64,000 nt of DNA, taken from the NCBI GenBank assembly GCA_020853575.1, contig JADYYP010000047.1:186001-250000 (forward strand), given 5' to 3'. The stretch is from Planctomycetota bacterium (GTDB taxonomy: Bacteria; Planctomycetota; UBA1135; GCA-002686595). The number at the start of each line of letters is the position of its first letter. Within the stretch, counting starts at the first letter, position 1. Below are positions 43,701 through 51,735 of the stretch, piece after piece. The translations under genes were made by a program, and so were the position numbers. The notes below the pieces were generated by a model. It saw nothing but the letters and a program-made list of their open reading frames with translations, searched no databases and was not told where the DNA came from.

Positions 43701-44656
43701 TCGCTGGCCTTGCCCTTCAGCACGCCGCTCTCGAGCGCCCCCGCGAACGCGATGCGCCCCCGGTCTCCGGCGATTCCCAGCTCGAGTGTCCCGCTGTCGA
43801 GCGTCCCCGCGCCGTTCGCCTGCACGCGGAACTGCGGACCCAGCGCCATCTCGACCAAACCCGGTTGCTGCGCCAGCGCGTCGATCAGCGCGCTGGGCAA
43901 CTCGTCGAGCGCCGCGGCGAGCTCGAAGCGCGCCTTGGGGTTCAATCCGTGGGCATCGGCGAGGTCGAACAGCGTCGCCTGCAACGCGAGCTTGCCCGGT
44001 CGCTCGCCGGCGAGCTCCCCGTCGGCGCTGACGCGCAGCGGTTGGCCGGGCTCCGCGCGGACCTTCGCGGTGAGCCCGCGGATCTCGAACGGCCGTCCCA
44101 GGGCACGCGTGCGAGCATCGCTCCAGGCGACGCGCTCGACGGCGAGCTCCAGCTCGAGGTCGAGCTCGCGCAGCAACTTCCCCAGGTCCAGCGGTTCGCC
44201 CGCGCCCGCATCTCCGGCGTCGTCCTCGGGAGCGGCGGGCTCGCGCAGCTCGAGCGCTCGCGCGAGATTGGTCGAGCCGTCGTCGTCGGCGGAGAGCTCC
44301 GCGCTCACGCGCAGCTGCACCGAACCGACCTTGGTGCCGCCGCCTCGAGCCAGGTCCAAGAGCGCCGGCAAGTCGAGCGAGGCGCGCACGACTTCGTTGC
44401 CGGAGGCATCGAGCACGCGCAGCCCGTCGAGCTTCTGGCGCGAGAGCCAAGCCAGCTCGAGCGAGCCGATCTCGAGCCGGCCGCGGCGTTGCGCGTTGAA
44501 CGAGCGGACCACGCTGGAGGCGATCGCGCCCGAACCCAGCATGGGCGCGAGCGCGAGCAGCGCGACGAGCGCCAGCAGGAGCGCGAGCAAGATCCAGGGC
44601 CAGCGACGCGTGCGCCGCAACGGAGTGGGCGTGGCGGAGGGTGTGATGTCGTTCAT
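40748..44656 (-). CDS. Very large AsmA/TamB-like envelope protein
   Basis: The product has 1302 residues. A single N-terminal helix (about residues 19-40, PWILLALLLALVALLALAP) is followed by AsmA-type opening motifs, in which short lines of LxIGSLELAWLSRQKLDGL describe a basal beta-strand repeat. The rest is a long series of alternating hydrophobic strands with repeated L-x-L and G-x-L-x-L segments, typical of the beta-taco lipid-transport bridges (AsmA, TamB, YhdP, DUF748). It ends in a lysine-rich tail (GGKKKDKKD). A role in moving phospholipid between inner and outer membrane is the family expectation. It starts 76 bases from the algH-type gene on the same strand. Confidence 0.78.
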   Translation of the reverse strand: MNDITPSATPTPLRRTRRWPWILLALLLALVALLALAPMLGSGAIASSVVRSFNAQRRGRLEIGSLELAWLSRQKLDGLRVLDASGNEVVRASLDLPALLDLARGGGTKVGSVQLRVSAELSADDDGSTNLARALELREPAAPEDDAGDAGAGEPLDLGKLLRELDLELELAVERVAWSDARTRALGRPFEIRGLTAKVRAEPGQPLRVSADGELAGERPGKLALQATLFDLADAHGLNPKARFELAAALDELPSALIDALAQQPGLVEMALGPQFRVQANGAGTLDSGTLELGIAGDRGRIAFAGALESGVLKGKASEALAVALQPERAALARFVAANVPPELTLEPIGDARIDLVVKELVVDVAGVLEALNAKRDVVQAAVAGAQFDAQLSSCGWKATGAALPLAQGVSLDAPRVALRLVPDEAARVLEVQAEGALGAGASGFVSMQARCADLARFLAADPRHLLAATSGDEPRFDATLMLQQVESATLSAFVPSDVPLAELLGRALDVRLAIGNANARRSMRLSLVSPTLSAQGEAWMEQGLLVDVGPQPWSVRFAAPPAALAKTLATRLPAGLELRPGAAFALELGRGWRVPLDELRASQDVVATLLQRSNVDLKVSLDAFGVRNQALAAKNQWLTLEQLALDVHLGHGQDPRPLEIRARMGLEGEELTLRAACPRPGALDALVDPLALPELELELAAARLPLEKFRAFLASDAALAELGPTAGVTLRANVVQSASHTWTAKCNAELALAATKTTLALDATVEDPLQRGAPRPSGALPPISARFELAGLRVLEGFLSPELAATVLELSGDTLRGELVNAPAAGSQGLDDTKLRATLDAARCAFSMAAAVRGGVLTLADAPLELRVDPSSAMVARYAGPSLPQGAKLEFQDAAPRFSVRATRLELPLDAWLVQEGAQPATLASVVRRAAAEVRVELPKLSYTQPALDGKSPAIPVALEGLALDVRLTPQAAARLRLGGKISGAKVSELDFSADIADPGAFVERAADAPLPALEVAGKVQGLPTALVDALAAQKGLLVDVLGPEMALSVDGTYPSTTDPLRAEMTSPTTSVMLVAHLETQTLEARGTEGLDARLPLTPLFSERIVGKLVPLLVNATKPEGAPPVTMKVSAFSLPLDGDLRKLNATVALDLGEIGYELLPGLGQQLSGVGLGALGRQSTKLPPLSIPIVKGVAGYDALPLSIRGKTYTFKGKYDLVTSEMTLASSVPLSLLGKSVAKELDKVRDYVDPNLLVPIEISGTWKSPKLGVGKKFLEDLLENAAGKALEGGLRDLLGGKKKDKKD

Positions 44657-44731
44657 GACGTTTCGGACTCTCGGCGCGCGGAGGCTCGGTCGGTCTCGGG
44701 CGAGCGCAGTGGTTGCGAAGGAACGCGCCGC

Positions 44732-45304
44732 TCAGTTCCACTCTGGGTCGAGTGGCTCGTTGGACAGCGCACGGTAGTCGGGCCCGAGGTCGGCGACGAC
44801 CTGCCGCCACAATGCCGCGCTGTCGTCCTGGAACACGCGTCTCGAGCTGCCCGGCGCCGGAAGCCACGAGCCGGAGGTCAACTCGAGCTCGAGCTGACCC
44901 GGGCTCCAGCCAGAGTAGCCCAGGAACAGGCGCACATTGCGCTCGGCCTCCAGCGGCGCCTCGCGCGCGTAGCGGCCGACGTCGTCGAGCTCGCCGCCGA
45001 TCCACAGGTCGTCGTCGAGCTCCACGCCGCCTTGGATGTGCTGAGGCGCGCGATGCAGGATCTGCAGCGTCTCGAGGCTCACTGGCCCGCCGACGAACAA
45101 GGGCAACTCCGAGCGTTGGAACAGCTCGTGTTGCGCGAGCACCTCGCGCGCGCGAAAGTCGCTGCGCCGATTGAGCACCAGCCCGTAGGCACCCTGCTCG
45201 GCGTGACGGCAAATGAGCACGACCGTGTGCGCGAAGTTGGGGTCGCGCAACTCGGGACCGGCGGCCAGGAATGCGCCGGGAGTGACCAGGAACTCGTGCG
45301 CCAT
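44732..45304 (-). CDS. AlgH/YqgE (UPF0301) family protein
   Basis: The product has 190 residues, the usual family length. Signatures are FLVTPGAFLAAGPELRDPNFAHTVVLI, AYGLVLNRRSDF, LFVGGPVSLETL and LFLGYSGWSPGQLELEL. AlgH proteins are small cytoplasmic proteins of uncertain function, linked to alginate regulation in Pseudomonas and to phosphatase-like or redox roles elsewhere. It stops close to the AsmA-like gene. The neighbouring zinc-ribbon gene ends 12 bases upstream of its start. Confidence 0.9.
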   Translation of the reverse strand: MAHEFLVTPGAFLAAGPELRDPNFAHTVVLICRHAEQGAYGLVLNRRSDFRAREVLAQHELFQRSELPLFVGGPVSLETLQILHRAPQHIQGGVELDDDLWIGGELDDVGRYAREAPLEAERNVRLFLGYSGWSPGQLELELTSGSWLPAPGSSRRVFQDDSAALWRQVVADLGPDYRALSNEPLDPEWN

Positions 45305-45316
45305 CGAGCGCAGAAT

Positions 45317-45511
45317 CTAACGCTCGAATCCTGGGCAAACCATGCGCGGTTGGGCCGGATAGCGCGGGTAGCGCGGATCGTCGCGGCTCTTCTCGCACAT
45401 CCAGAACACGGAGCCCTTGGCGGACTCGATGCGACGCACGTGCGCGCACTGGGGACACAGACCTTGGGATGGCTCGAGCGCTCGGACCGGCGGCGGCTGG
45501 CGTTCGTTCAC
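45317..45511 (-). CDS. 64-residue zinc-ribbon protein
   Basis: The product is short, from GTG 45511, which overlaps the rlmD stop by four bases (GTGA). It contains four cysteines as LCPQCAHVRRI, FWMCEKS and PRMVCPGFE, with the recurring DPRYPRYPAQP between the third and fourth. The spacing fits a small zinc ribbon seen in short uncharacterised bacterial proteins. Translational coupling to a 23S rRNA methyltransferase suggests a ribosome- or RNA-linked role. I do not know an assigned function. Confidence 0.7.
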   Translation of the reverse strand: MNERQPPPVRALEPSQGLCPQCAHVRRIESAKGSVFWMCEKSRDDPRYPRYPAQPRMVCPGFER

Positions 45512-46911
45512 GCGCGGCGCTCCAGGGTGAGCACGCACTCGACGTGCGGAGTGTGCGGGAACATGTCGACCGGCCGTGCGCGCAGCGCCGTCCAGCCCGC
45601 GGACGCGAGCAGTGCCAGGTCGCGTGACGCCGCGTTCACGTTGCACGAGACGTACACGATGCGCCGCGCGCGGCTGGCGGAGAGCAACTCGACCACCTTG
45701 GGATGCAGTCCCGCGCGCGGCGGGTCGACGACGATCACGTTGGCGCTCGCGGCCTCGCCGCCGCGCATCCACTCGAGCACGTCGCCCGCGCTGAAGCTCA
45801 CGTTGGCGATGCCGTTCGCCTGCGCGTTGCGCCGCGCGTCGCGCACCGCGGCCTCGACCAGCTCGACGCCGTGCACGTGGCCCGCCTGGCGCGCCAAGGG
45901 CAGCGAGAGCGACCCCGCGCCGCAGTACAGATCGAGCACGCGATCGCCGGCGCCGCAGGCGGCCTCGGCGAGCGTGGTCGCGACCAGCTTCTCGGCCTGG
46001 GCCGTGTTGGTCTGGAAGAACGAGCTCGCCGAGATCTCGAACCACAATCCGGCGAGCCGCTCGCGGATCAGCCCCGTCCCGTGCAGCACGAGCTCGCGCT
46101 CACCGCTGGCGATCGTCGCTCCGCGCGAGTTGATGGCCTGCACCAGCGTGGAGATCTCGGGGTGCATCACGAGCAGCGCGTCCACGTAGGGCCGCACGAG
46201 CTCCGGGGCTTCGCTCGAAGTCGTCAGCTGGACGAGCAACTCCCCGCTCGCGCGGCTCTCGCGCAGCACGAGATGGCGCAACAGGCCTTCGTGGCGCACC
46301 AGATCCCAGGGCGTGAGCCCGCGTTCGAGCGCCAGGCGTCGGGCATCGCGCACCAAGCGGTCCCCGCGCTCGAACTGGATCGCGCAACCCTCGATGTCGA
46401 GCACCTTGCGGAACTGCTCGCGCGGGTGCAGCCCCAAGGCGAAGCCCTGGGCGACGCCCGCGGGCTCGTCGCGTTGCACCCAGCGACGCGAGCCGAAGGT
46501 GAAGTCCATCTTGTTGCGATAGCGCCAGGGCTCGTCGCAAGCGATCAGGGCCTCGACCTCGACGGCGCAGCCAACGGCGCGCAGCGCGCTCTCGACCTGG
46601 CGGCGCTTCTCCGCGAGCTGCGCGGTGTACGCGAGGTCCTGCAGCGAGCACCCACCGCACGGACCGAAATGCGCGCAGCGCGCAGCCACGCGCGCTGGGC
46701 TGGCGCGCAGCGTCTCGAGCTCGAGCGCCTCGATGCGTTGCTTGCGACGGCGCAGCACGCGCACCTGCACACGCTCGCCGGGAAGGGCGTGGCGCACCTG
46801 AACGCGGTAGTCCCCGCTGGCGAGCTGGGCGACTCCGACGCCGTGGCCGCGCTCGTCGAGTTGCTCGACCTCGAGCTCGAGCAGGTCATCGCGCCGCGGC
46901 TTGCGCAGCAC
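45508..46911 (-). CDS. rlmD: 23S rRNA (uracil-5-)-methyltransferase, RlmD/RumA family
   Basis: The product has 467 residues. Residues 1-65 form a TRAM RNA-binding domain. The iron-sulfur ligands are RCAHFGPCGGC (Cys 79, 85, 88) with a fourth Cys in DIEGCAIQF. The SAM-binding site is VLDLYCGAGSLSLPLA, the substrate segment is VIVVDPPRAGLHPKV, and the catalytic cysteine lies in IVYVSCNVNAASRDLALL. It transfers a methyl group from SAM to a uridine of 23S rRNA. The exact position (1939 for RlmD versus 747 for RlmC) is inferred from the overall type. It overlaps the downstream zinc-ribbon gene. Confidence 0.85.
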   Translation of the reverse strand: MLRKPRRDDLLELEVEQLDERGHGVGVAQLASGDYRVQVRHALPGERVQVRVLRRRKQRIEALELETLRASPARVAARCAHFGPCGGCSLQDLAYTAQLAEKRRQVESALRAVGCAVEVEALIACDEPWRYRNKMDFTFGSRRWVQRDEPAGVAQGFALGLHPREQFRKVLDIEGCAIQFERGDRLVRDARRLALERGLTPWDLVRHEGLLRHLVLRESRASGELLVQLTTSSEAPELVRPYVDALLVMHPEISTLVQAINSRGATIASGERELVLHGTGLIRERLAGLWFEISASSFFQTNTAQAEKLVATTLAEAACGAGDRVLDLYCGAGSLSLPLARQAGHVHGVELVEAAVRDARRNAQANGIANVSFSAGDVLEWMRGGEAASANVIVVDPPRAGLHPKVVELLSASRARRIVYVSCNVNAASRDLALLASAGWTALRARPVDMFPHTPHVECVLTLERRA

Positions 46912-47009
46912 TGCGTTGGGAAGTTCAGGAATGGTCCACCGTACCGATCGCGCGCGCCGCGCAGCATACGCTGCGAGCCGCGGCTTGGCCCGTGCTCACG
47001 CGCGGCGCG

Positions 47010-47579
47010 TCACCGACCGCGAATGTCGGGCTCGCGTTGCACGCGCGACAGCGGCCAGATGTCCTCGTTGGCCAGCGGATGTGCCTCGTAGCTGCCGTCG
47101 TTCTGCGGCAACGGCACTCCGGCGCGCACCATCGCCGTGTACACGCCCAGGCACGCCACGTTGGCCAGATTCAAGCTGCGCACGCCGCGCGCGACCGGCA
47201 CGTACACGCGACGCGTGGGATGCGCGTCCACCAGCTCGCCGGGCAAGCCCTTGCTCTCGCATCCGAAGACCAGCACGTCGTCGGGCTCGAAGGCGGTCTC
47301 GAACAGCGAGCTCCCGCCGCGTGCGGTGAACAAGCGCCAGCGACGCGCGAGCGGCAGGTCGCGATCGCGCTCGAGCACGCGTTCGAGCGCCGCCCAATCC
47401 GCGTGCACGCGCAGGTCGACCTGCGGCCAGTAGTCGAGCCCCGCGCGCTTGAGATAGCGGTCCTCGAGGCTGAAGCCGAGCGGTTGGACCAGGTGCAGCA
47501 CGTTGCCGGTCGCGGCCGCCAAGCGCGCGACGCAGCCCGTGTTGTGCGGGATTTCAGGATGGACGAGGACGATGTGCAC
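47010..47579 (-). CDS. trmL: tRNA (cytidine/uridine(34)-2'-O)-methyltransferase TrmL
   Basis: The product has 189 residues, slightly longer than the usual 155-170. It belongs to the SPOUT superfamily with a C-terminal trefoil knot: HPEIPHNTGCVARLAAAT (motif 1), VLVFGCESKGLPGELVD (motif 2) and VRSLNLANVACLGVYTA (motif 3). It methylates the ribose of the wobble base in two leucine tRNAs. The extra residues sit in the C-terminal tail after the knot. The neighbours on both sides are independent, with gaps of 34 and 98 bases. Confidence 0.9.
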   Translation of the reverse strand: MHIVLVHPEIPHNTGCVARLAAATGNVLHLVQPLGFSLEDRYLKRAGLDYWPQVDLRVHADWAALERVLERDRDLPLARRWRLFTARGGSSLFETAFEPDDVLVFGCESKGLPGELVDAHPTRRVYVPVARGVRSLNLANVACLGVYTAMVRAGVPLPQNDGSYEAHPLANEDIWPLSRVQREPDIRGR

Positions 47580-47613
47580 GCCGCGACAGCCTACTGCACC
47601 GCGCTGCTCGCGC

Positions 47614-48633
47614 TCACTCGCTCTCGCGGTCGCGCGCGCGGCGCAACAGGCTCGAGAGCACGACCAGCGACAGCAACCAGGCGGCGGAACCGTAGACGAA
47701 GCGCCGATCGCCGCGCTCCGAAAGGCGCGTCACGAGCGCCGCTCGACTGCCCTCCGACCACGCGCGGAACACCAGGTCGCGATCGTGCAGCGCCTCGCCG
47801 CGCCAGGTCGCACCGAGCACGCTCGGCTCGGACCACGCGCTGGAGTGGAATGCGACCATCGAAAGCCCTTCGTCACCCGCGATCAGCCGCGAGCCCTGGG
47901 GCAGCTCGAGCGCGTAGTGCAGCGCGCGCCAGCGCGTGTCGTGCAGCAGCTCGAACTCGAAAAACAACCAGCCACTGGCGTGCGGCGCGCCGGGGCCGGC
48001 GCGGCTGGTGCGCAGGACCTCGCCGGTGCGCGGATCGCTCAGGGTCAGCTGCGCCGGCCCCGCCGCGAGATCGACGCCGTCGACGGCGAAGGCCAGGGCG
48101 CGCAGATCGGCGTGCTGCAGATCGGTCCGCGCCCGCGGCGGAGCCGGCAGGAGCTCGCCCTCCAGCGCGCTCCCCGTGACCACACGGCCACCCCAGGGCC
48201 GGATCATGTAGGGCACGCCGCGGTAGCGCGTCCACGGCGAGTGCGAGGTCGGCGCGGCGGCCGAGAGCTCGAAGTAGAAGCGCGCGCCCGACGAATCCTC
48301 GATCGGCGCGAACTCGAAACGCACCCAGTCGTCGCTCTCGGGCAGCTCCGACGCCGCGACGCGCGCGCGGCGCAGCTCGTGCCCCTTGGGATCGTCGGCG
48401 CGCAGCGTGAACTCGATGTCGACGCGCTCGCCGCCCAACGGCGCGAGCGCCACGTCCACCGCGTGCAGCCCGTCGAACTCGCACACGAAGCCCTGACCCA
48501 AGGGATGGTCGGGGAAGATGCGCCCGGTCTGCGTCTGGCGCGGCAGATAGCGGATCTCGACGTCGGGCACCTCGCCGCGCCAGGCGAACAGCACCACCAG
48601 TGCCAAGAGTGCGAAGACCACGGCCCGCGCCAT
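47614..48633 (-). CDS. Membrane protein of unknown function with a large extracytoplasmic beta domain
   Basis: The product has 339 residues. A short N-terminal helix (residues 3-18) and a C-terminal helix (about 310-330, WLLSLVVLSSLL) flank a soluble region of about 290 residues. That region is beta-rich with paired strands (VDIEFTLRADDPKGHELRR, GWLFFEFELLHDTRWRALHYALELPQG), consistent with galactose-binding-like or jelly-roll sandwiches. Its ATG overlaps the stop of the next gene by one base (TGATG), so it is made with that integral membrane protein, probably a glycosyltransferase-type enzyme. It may be its periplasmic partner. Confidence 0.7.
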   Translation of the reverse strand: MARAVVFALLALVVLFAWRGEVPDVEIRYLPRQTQTGRIFPDHPLGQGFVCEFDGLHAVDVALAPLGGERVDIEFTLRADDPKGHELRRARVAASELPESDDWVRFEFAPIEDSSGARFYFELSAAAPTSHSPWTRYRGVPYMIRPWGGRVVTGSALEGELLPAPPRARTDLQHADLRALAFAVDGVDLAAGPAQLTLSDPRTGEVLRTSRAGPGAPHASGWLFFEFELLHDTRWRALHYALELPQGSRLIAGDEGLSMVAFHSSAWSEPSVLGATWRGEALHDRDLVFRAWSEGSRAALVTRLSERGDRRFVYGSAAWLLSLVVLSSLLRRARDRESE

Positions 48634-50015
48634 CAGGAGCTCCACACGAGGTACTCGTTGGGCACGAGCCCGCCCCACAGGAACACCACGTCGTACAGAC
48701 ACAGGAGCGTGGCGAACACGCGCAACGCCGTGGGTCGGCGGAACTCCGAGAACGGTCCGATGAACCCGACGGCGACGATCAGGGAAAGCGCGGGCAACGC
48801 CGGCATCACGTAACGACCATGGCCGACGCCGCGCAGCACGACCAACGCGAGTTGGAACGCGACCACCGAGAAGCACAGCGCCAGCACCGGCCGCGACACG
48901 CCCTTGCGCGTGTGGAACAGCGCGCTGAAGCCCGAGAGCATCGTCAACGCCAGGAAGGCGGCCAGCGCGAGGTACGTCGGCGTCGACAAGTCGCGCGTCA
49001 GCCAGTTGAAACCGCCGAGGAAACCCTTGCCGAGCGCGGTGAAGGTCTCGAGCGAGAAACCGCGCTCGATGCGCTCGAAGAACGCCGCGACCGTGCGCGG
49101 CAAGACCGTGGTCTGCTGCGTGCGCCACACGTAGAACGCGCCGGCCAGCAACACCAGGCCGCTCGAGGCGATCGCGAGCCGGCCCGCGATCGACTTGGCG
49201 CTCAGGAACACCGTCACGCCCAACGCCACGAACACGCTCGTCGTCGTGGGCTTGATCAAGAGCGACAGCGCCGCGAACACAGCCGCGAAGATCAGCGTGC
49301 GCAGCCGGTCGTCCCCCGCGAGCCGCTTCGCGCACAGCATCAAGACCAGCGCCGCGGTCGTGCGCGCGAGCACGTCGTTGTTGATCACCCCGGCCTGACG
49401 CGCGTTCATCGGGAACCACGCGAAGGCCAGGACCGCGGCCAGGGCCAGCGAGCGATCGGTGAAGGCGACGCTGGCGAGTTGGAGCACGATCCACACCGAT
49501 GCCAGGTAGAGCAGGAACGACGAGCAGCGCGCCCAGGTGAGCTGCGTGTCGATCGACGCGCTCGACAAGGGCCACATCCACAGCCCGAGCACCGCGAAGT
49601 AGCCCGGCGGTTGCTTGGCGGCGGTGAAGAAGGGCTCGACTTGATCGAAATCGCTGCGGTCAGGGCACACGCCGGCCCAATCGACGCGCCGGAAGTAATC
49701 GTGCTGCGCCATCGAGGCCAGGATCGCGCGCTGACGCCGCTCGAGCGCGCCGTCGTCGACCCCCGAAACGCGCTCGCGCATCTGGATCTGCGAGGCCGAC
49801 ATCAGCGTGCGCTCGTCGACCTCCGCCCGGGGGTCGTAGGGCCGCCCGCCCCAGGGCCAGTGACCGTCGGCGACATGGCTGGCGTACTCGAACTGCCAGG
49901 GCTCGTCCTCGCCCATCCAGGGCGCGACGATGAAGAAGTACGCCAATCCGTGGAGCAGGGCCGCGACCAAGACGAGCCGCGTCAAGCGGCGATCGGTGAG
50001 CGCGGGCGGGTGCAT
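48633..50015 (-). CDS. Polytopic membrane protein, probably of the DUF2142/GT-C mannosyltransferase type
   Basis: The product has 460 residues and about ten predicted helices. After the first helix it has APWMGEDEPWQFEYASH, an acidic loop like the catalytic DE motif of GT-C enzymes that use lipid-linked sugars. Later motifs are AAKQPPGYF, AWFPMNARQAGVINNDVLA and GVGHGRYVMPALPALSL, the last resembling the GRY-type C-terminal loop of this group. It is coupled to the downstream membrane protein by one base. It probably moves a sugar from a polyprenyl carrier to a surface acceptor outside the membrane; substrate unknown. Confidence 0.78.
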   Translation of the reverse strand: MHPPALTDRRLTRLVLVAALLHGLAYFFIVAPWMGEDEPWQFEYASHVADGHWPWGGRPYDPRAEVDERTLMSASQIQMRERVSGVDDGALERRQRAILASMAQHDYFRRVDWAGVCPDRSDFDQVEPFFTAAKQPPGYFAVLGLWMWPLSSASIDTQLTWARCSSFLLYLASVWIVLQLASVAFTDRSLALAAVLAFAWFPMNARQAGVINNDVLARTTAALVLMLCAKRLAGDDRLRTLIFAAVFAALSLLIKPTTTSVFVALGVTVFLSAKSIAGRLAIASSGLVLLAGAFYVWRTQQTTVLPRTVAAFFERIERGFSLETFTALGKGFLGGFNWLTRDLSTPTYLALAAFLALTMLSGFSALFHTRKGVSRPVLALCFSVVAFQLALVVLRGVGHGRYVMPALPALSLIVAVGFIGPFSEFRRPTALRVFATLLCLYDVVFLWGGLVPNEYLVWSS

Positions 50016-50127
50016 GGCGGGAGCGCCGATGCTAGCGACTGAGCGTCGCTCCCGCGCCCACGCCGTGTGACTTCGCCCGCCATCCCGCGGGGCCCGCGGA
50101 CGCGACGCGGACCTCGAACTCCCCAAC

Positions 50128-51270
50128 TCACCGGCGTTCCAACGCGTCCGCGAGCGCCGCGCTCTCGTCCGCCATCCGCCGCAGCATGTCGAGCGCCAGC
50201 TCGATGGCGCGGTTCGAGCGCGGGTTCGAGGCCAGCTGGTCGAGGCGCAGCGAGCGCCCTTCGACCGTCGCATCGAAGGCCCAGGCGTTCTCGTTCGCCA
50301 CGCGCGTCAACTCGCGCCGCAGGGCTCGGACGCGCGCCGACGCGCGCTCTTGGAAGTCGTCGATCGCATCTTGCGCGGCGCTGTCGCCGAAGAAGCCCTG
50401 GCTGCGCTCGCTGTACCACGAGTCCATGCGGTCGAGCTGCTGGTACACGATGCCCATCGAGATGCGCGTCATCTCGTTGAGCGCGGCGTAGAGCTCGCGT
50501 TCGTTGCACACGCGCGTCCCGTCCTCGAGCTCCTGGCCGGCGTCGTTCAGGAAGCTCTCGAGCACCTCGATGCGATAGATCAGGCCGCAGGCGGTGCCGA
50601 GCCCGCGGCTCGCGAACGCGTTCTCCGTCAGGTCGCGACTGAAGGCCGTCAACCGTCGGCCCGCGTACACCGCCGAAGCCAGGCTCTCGTCGGCGACGAG
50701 CTCGACCACCACGCGCTCGCAAGCACACTCGCCGCCGCGCATGACGGTCTTGGCGCCGACCGACTCCGGCTCGGGCTCGGTGGCTTCCTGGTCGTCGCCG
50801 GTCGAGAGCGAGGTGACGAGCCGGCCATCGGACGTGAGGTACAGATTGGCCGGGAGCTTGTAGGTGTCGAGCGTGTCCAGCACGCTGCGGAGCTGCGCGA
50901 CGGGAATGTGCAGCACGCACTGCCCCGCGAGCGCCTCGAAGCGAATCGGCTCGGGCGGCGCGCGCTCGAGTTGCTCCTCGGGCTCCTCGGGCTCCTCGAT
51001 CTCGGGCTCCGCGGGCTCATCGAGCGGCGCGGACTCGAGCGAAGGTGCTTCGGGCACGCTCTCACGCACCGGCGCGATCGCGGCGTCGGCGGCATGCTGC
51101 AGCAGGGGCTCGCGCTCGACCGGCGCGATCGCGAGGCCGGCGCTGCCGCGGCTCGATACGTAGACCACGATCGCGATCGCCAACGCTGCGGCGAGCACCA
51201 GGCCGATCCAACGCGCTCGCGCGGGGCGGGGCGAGCGAGAAGACGGGTGCGGGGTAGCGGGCCCGGGCAT
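50128..51270 (-). CDS. Membrane-anchored protein of unknown function with a repetitive acidic linker
   Basis: The product has 380 residues. A basic N-terminus (SSRSPRPARARW) precedes one helix at about 22-40 (IGLVLAAALAIAIVVYV). A linker of Glu/Pro repeats follows (PAEPEIEEPEEPEEQLE, about residues 85-105). The remaining 270 residues are a largely helical soluble domain with CACERVVVEL and TACGLIYRIEVLESFLNDAG, carrying a few cysteines, and a terminal helix rich in Arg and Leu. I recognise no family. The acidic-proline linker suggests it spans the periplasm away from the membrane. Confidence 0.65.
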   Translation of the reverse strand: MPGPATPHPSSRSPRPARARWIGLVLAAALAIAIVVYVSSRGSAGLAIAPVEREPLLQHAADAAIAPVRESVPEAPSLESAPLDEPAEPEIEEPEEPEEQLERAPPEPIRFEALAGQCVLHIPVAQLRSVLDTLDTYKLPANLYLTSDGRLVTSLSTGDDQEATEPEPESVGAKTVMRGGECACERVVVELVADESLASAVYAGRRLTAFSRDLTENAFASRGLGTACGLIYRIEVLESFLNDAGQELEDGTRVCNERELYAALNEMTRISMGIVYQQLDRMDSWYSERSQGFFGDSAAQDAIDDFQERASARVRALRRELTRVANENAWAFDATVEGRSLRLDQLASNPRSNRAIELALDMLRRMADESAALADALERR

Positions 51271-51348
51271 CTCCCCACCTTAGCCGCGGCGCGTGCGGCG
51301 TCGCAGCGTCGCTGCGCCAACACCAGGAAGAACGCCCGGCTCAGTGCT

Positions 51349-51735
51349 TCAGCGCGCGCTCGGATCCTGTTGCATCAAGCCCAGGATGTTGCCGTCGGGG
51401 TCTTTGATGTACGCGAGCCAGCCGATGCCGGGGATCGCGACCTTGGGGAGCGCGACCTGTCCGCCGAGCGCAACGGCGCGCTCGAGCTTGTGATCGACGG
51501 AGTCGACGTGCGCCGTGCACACGAAGGCGTTGACCGCCTGCCCGTGGAGCGGAGCCTCTCCGCGGCGTGGCACGAGCCCGCCGTCGATGCCCGGCTCGCC
51601 CGGCGCTCCGGTCTGGATCACCCAGTACTCGAAGCCCGGCATCGGCACGAACGACCAACCGAGCAACGCTCCGTAGAACGCGATCGCAGCCTGCGGCAAC
51701 GACGCGTGGATCTCGAAGTGCACGACACGCCCCAT
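51349..51735 (-). CDS. VOC (glyoxalase/bleomycin-resistance fold) family protein
   Basis: The product has 128 residues. ATG 51735 is chosen because AAGGAGG lies seven bases upstream, one of the best ribosome binding sites in the window; a longer upstream frame has no such site. The fold shows two beta-alpha-beta-beta modules: VVHFEIHASLPQAAIAFYGALLGW at the start and LAYIKDPDGNILGLMQQD at the end, with possible metal ligands His, Asp and Glu/Gln-type positions. Members are metal-dependent lyases, dioxygenases or binding proteins. The substrate is unknown. Confidence 0.87.
   Translation of the reverse strand: MGRVVHFEIHASLPQAAIAFYGALLGWSFVPMPGFEYWVIQTGAPGEPGIDGGLVPRRGEAPLHGQAVNAFVCTAHVDSVDHKLERAVALGGQVALPKVAIPGIGWLAYIKDPDGNILGLMQQDPSAR

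Noticed and set aside
41978..46189. A 1403-codon open frame on the plus strand, antisense to the AsmA-like gene
   Set aside because: It is rich in Arg, Gln, His and Glu with no domain, lies opposite a gene with a clear membrane anchor and strand pattern, and runs across several real genes. Long antisense frames are expected in high-GC DNA.
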